Source: DAXETY01 sp051155755
GTDB lineage: Bacteria > Desulfobacterota > Desulfobacteria > Desulfobacterales > SG8-13
Direction of reading: 5' to 3'
DNA length: 12,947 bases
Assembly (NCBI GenBank): GCA_051155755.1
Contig: DAXETY010000151.1
Coordinates: 1-12,947 of the forward strand
In this document: positions 12,286 through 12,947 of the stretch, piece by piece
Position numbering within the stretch: the stretch's first letter is position 1
Layout of the letters: every line of letters begins with the position of its first letter
Notes under the pieces: generated by a model
Told to the model about the DNA's origin: nothing
Databases searched by the model: none
Seen by the model: only the letters and a program-made list of their open reading frames with translations
Translations under genes and position numbers: made by a program

Positions 12286-12947
12286 ATGAAACGTGCGGCC
12301 ATTACCGGGGTGGGCCAGAGCCGTTTCGTCCGCCAGTACCCGGGATCGATCCGGGAATTGGTGTTCGAAGCCTTCCAGGAAGCCGTCTCCGACGCCGGCC
12401 TCGTACCGTCCGGCATCGACGCCACGGTGGTTTGCTCGGCGCCGGAGTACGACAAGCAGCGGTCGCCGGCCGGCGTGTTCGCCGAGTACCTGGGCCTGAA
12501 CCCCCAACCAACCTTTTACGTAGAGACGCTCTGCTCTTCGGGCAGCACCGGCCTCCGGCTGGCTTACGCTCTGGTGCAATCCGGCCTGCACGACACCGTG
12601 GCGGTCATCGGGTTTCAGAAAATGTCGGAGATCAGCTCCTCGGAATCCCAGGAGCGAATGGGCCGCGGTGCCGACATTCAATGGGAAAGCCCGTTCGGCA
12701 CCATGATGCCGGCCTACTATGCCATGTATGCGCGGGCTTACATGGAGGCGACCGGGGCAACGCAGGATGACCTGGCACAAATTCGGGTCAAAGCCGCCAC
12801 CTACGGCCAGCTCAACGACCGCGCCGTGTACCGCAAACCGGTTACAGCGGAGATGTTTGCTGACCCGGGCCACCGGATGTGCGCCCCGGTCGCATCGCCC
12901 CTGCGCGTGGGCGACTGCTGCGCCAATGCCGACGGAAGCTCCTGCAT
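12286..12947 (+). CDS. Thiolase-family protein (SCP-x/acetyl-CoA acetyltransferase type), 5' part
   Basis: The first 220 residues are visible; the gene runs off the right edge. The start ITGVGQSRF and the nucleophile region ETLCSSGSTGLRLA, with C83 as the likely acyl-accepting cysteine, fit the thiolase fold of the SCP-x or archaeal acetyl-CoA acetyltransferase group, which usually pairs with a DUF35 OB-fold zinc protein. BbsB of the benzylsuccinate pathway belongs to a related group. Strong ribosome site AAAGGAG five bases before the ATG. With the preceding SDR it could split 3-oxopimelyl-CoA into glutaryl-CoA and acetyl-CoA, or serve another beta-oxidation. The active-site His and Cys of the C-terminal half cannot be checked here, and a downstream DUF35 gene would lie outside the window. 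Confidence 0.87.
   Translation, partial: MKRAAITGVGQSRFVRQYPGSIRELVFEAFQEAVSDAGLVPSGIDATVVCSAPEYDKQRSPAGVFAEYLGLNPQPTFYVETLCSSGSTGLRLAYALVQSGLHDTVAVIGFQKMSEISSSESQERMGRGADIQWESPFGTMMPAYYAMYARAYMEATGATQDDLAQIRVKAATYGQLNDRAVYRKPVTAEMFADPGHRMCAPVASPLRVGDCCANADGSSC

Noticed and set aside
11295..12455. 386-codon minus-strand frame over the SDR and thiolase
   Set aside because: It is opposite two genes with complete motifs and good ribosome sites; its sequence is compositionally biased and unrecognisable.

Overview
The window looks like chromosome of a strictly anaerobic Desulfobacterota-type bacterium (sulfate-reducing or syntrophic delta-proteobacterial lineage). The main reason is a clear BamA, the ring-opening hydrolase of anaerobic benzoyl-CoA breakdown, followed by a short-chain dehydrogenase and a thiolase. 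A PerR-type peroxide sensor, a YvcK-family protein, a TrpB2-type tryptophan synthase and intergenic DNA rich in 7-9 bp tandem repeats fit the same group. The assignment is an inference from gene content; no rRNA or other marker is present.

Layout. Bases 1-331 are non-coding and AT-rich, and carry three copies of a roughly 32-50 bp repeat, two direct and one inverted; the last two can form a 31/32-paired hairpin that ends on the stop codon of a PHP-family phosphoesterase gene (329-1270, minus). A divergent regulatory region (1271-1581) holds good sigma70-type promoters for the PHP gene and for a PerR-like regulator (1582-2019, plus), the latter with a candidate self-operator. Converging on perR is a minus-strand unit: trpB2 (2315-3691) overlapping a small Cys/Trp-rich unknown protein (2034-2324). 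Next is a minus-strand pair, parA (4124-4888) overlapping a small ribbon-helix-helix-like protein (3838-4131), preceded by an AT-rich palindromic segment that may be its operator or centromere. Then come a 9-bp tandem repeat, a small conserved acidic protein (5329-5679), a yvcK/CofD-family gene (5860-6855) and a converging class I/II aminotransferase (6947-8128, minus).

Bases 8129-8711 contain no gene. They hold a mosaic of at least seven short tandem arrays with 7- or 8-bp units, the largest being 17 in-phase copies of a TAGCTCA-type heptamer just upstream of the aminotransferase start.

From 8712 to the right end the genes point to acyl-CoA metabolism. Two minus-strand GNAT acetyltransferases (one closely resembling AcuA, which acetylates acyl-CoA synthetases) diverge from bamA (10228-11361), a FabG-like SDR (11496-12245) and a thiolase cut by the window edge (from 12286). 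BamA yields 3-hydroxypimelyl-CoA; the SDR and thiolase could carry out the next two steps (3-oxidation, then cleavage to glutaryl-CoA plus acetyl-CoA), and the GNAT pair could tune upstream CoA ligases by lysine acetylation. These pathway links are inferred from order and family. No rRNA, tRNA, CRISPR array, transposase or phage gene was seen.
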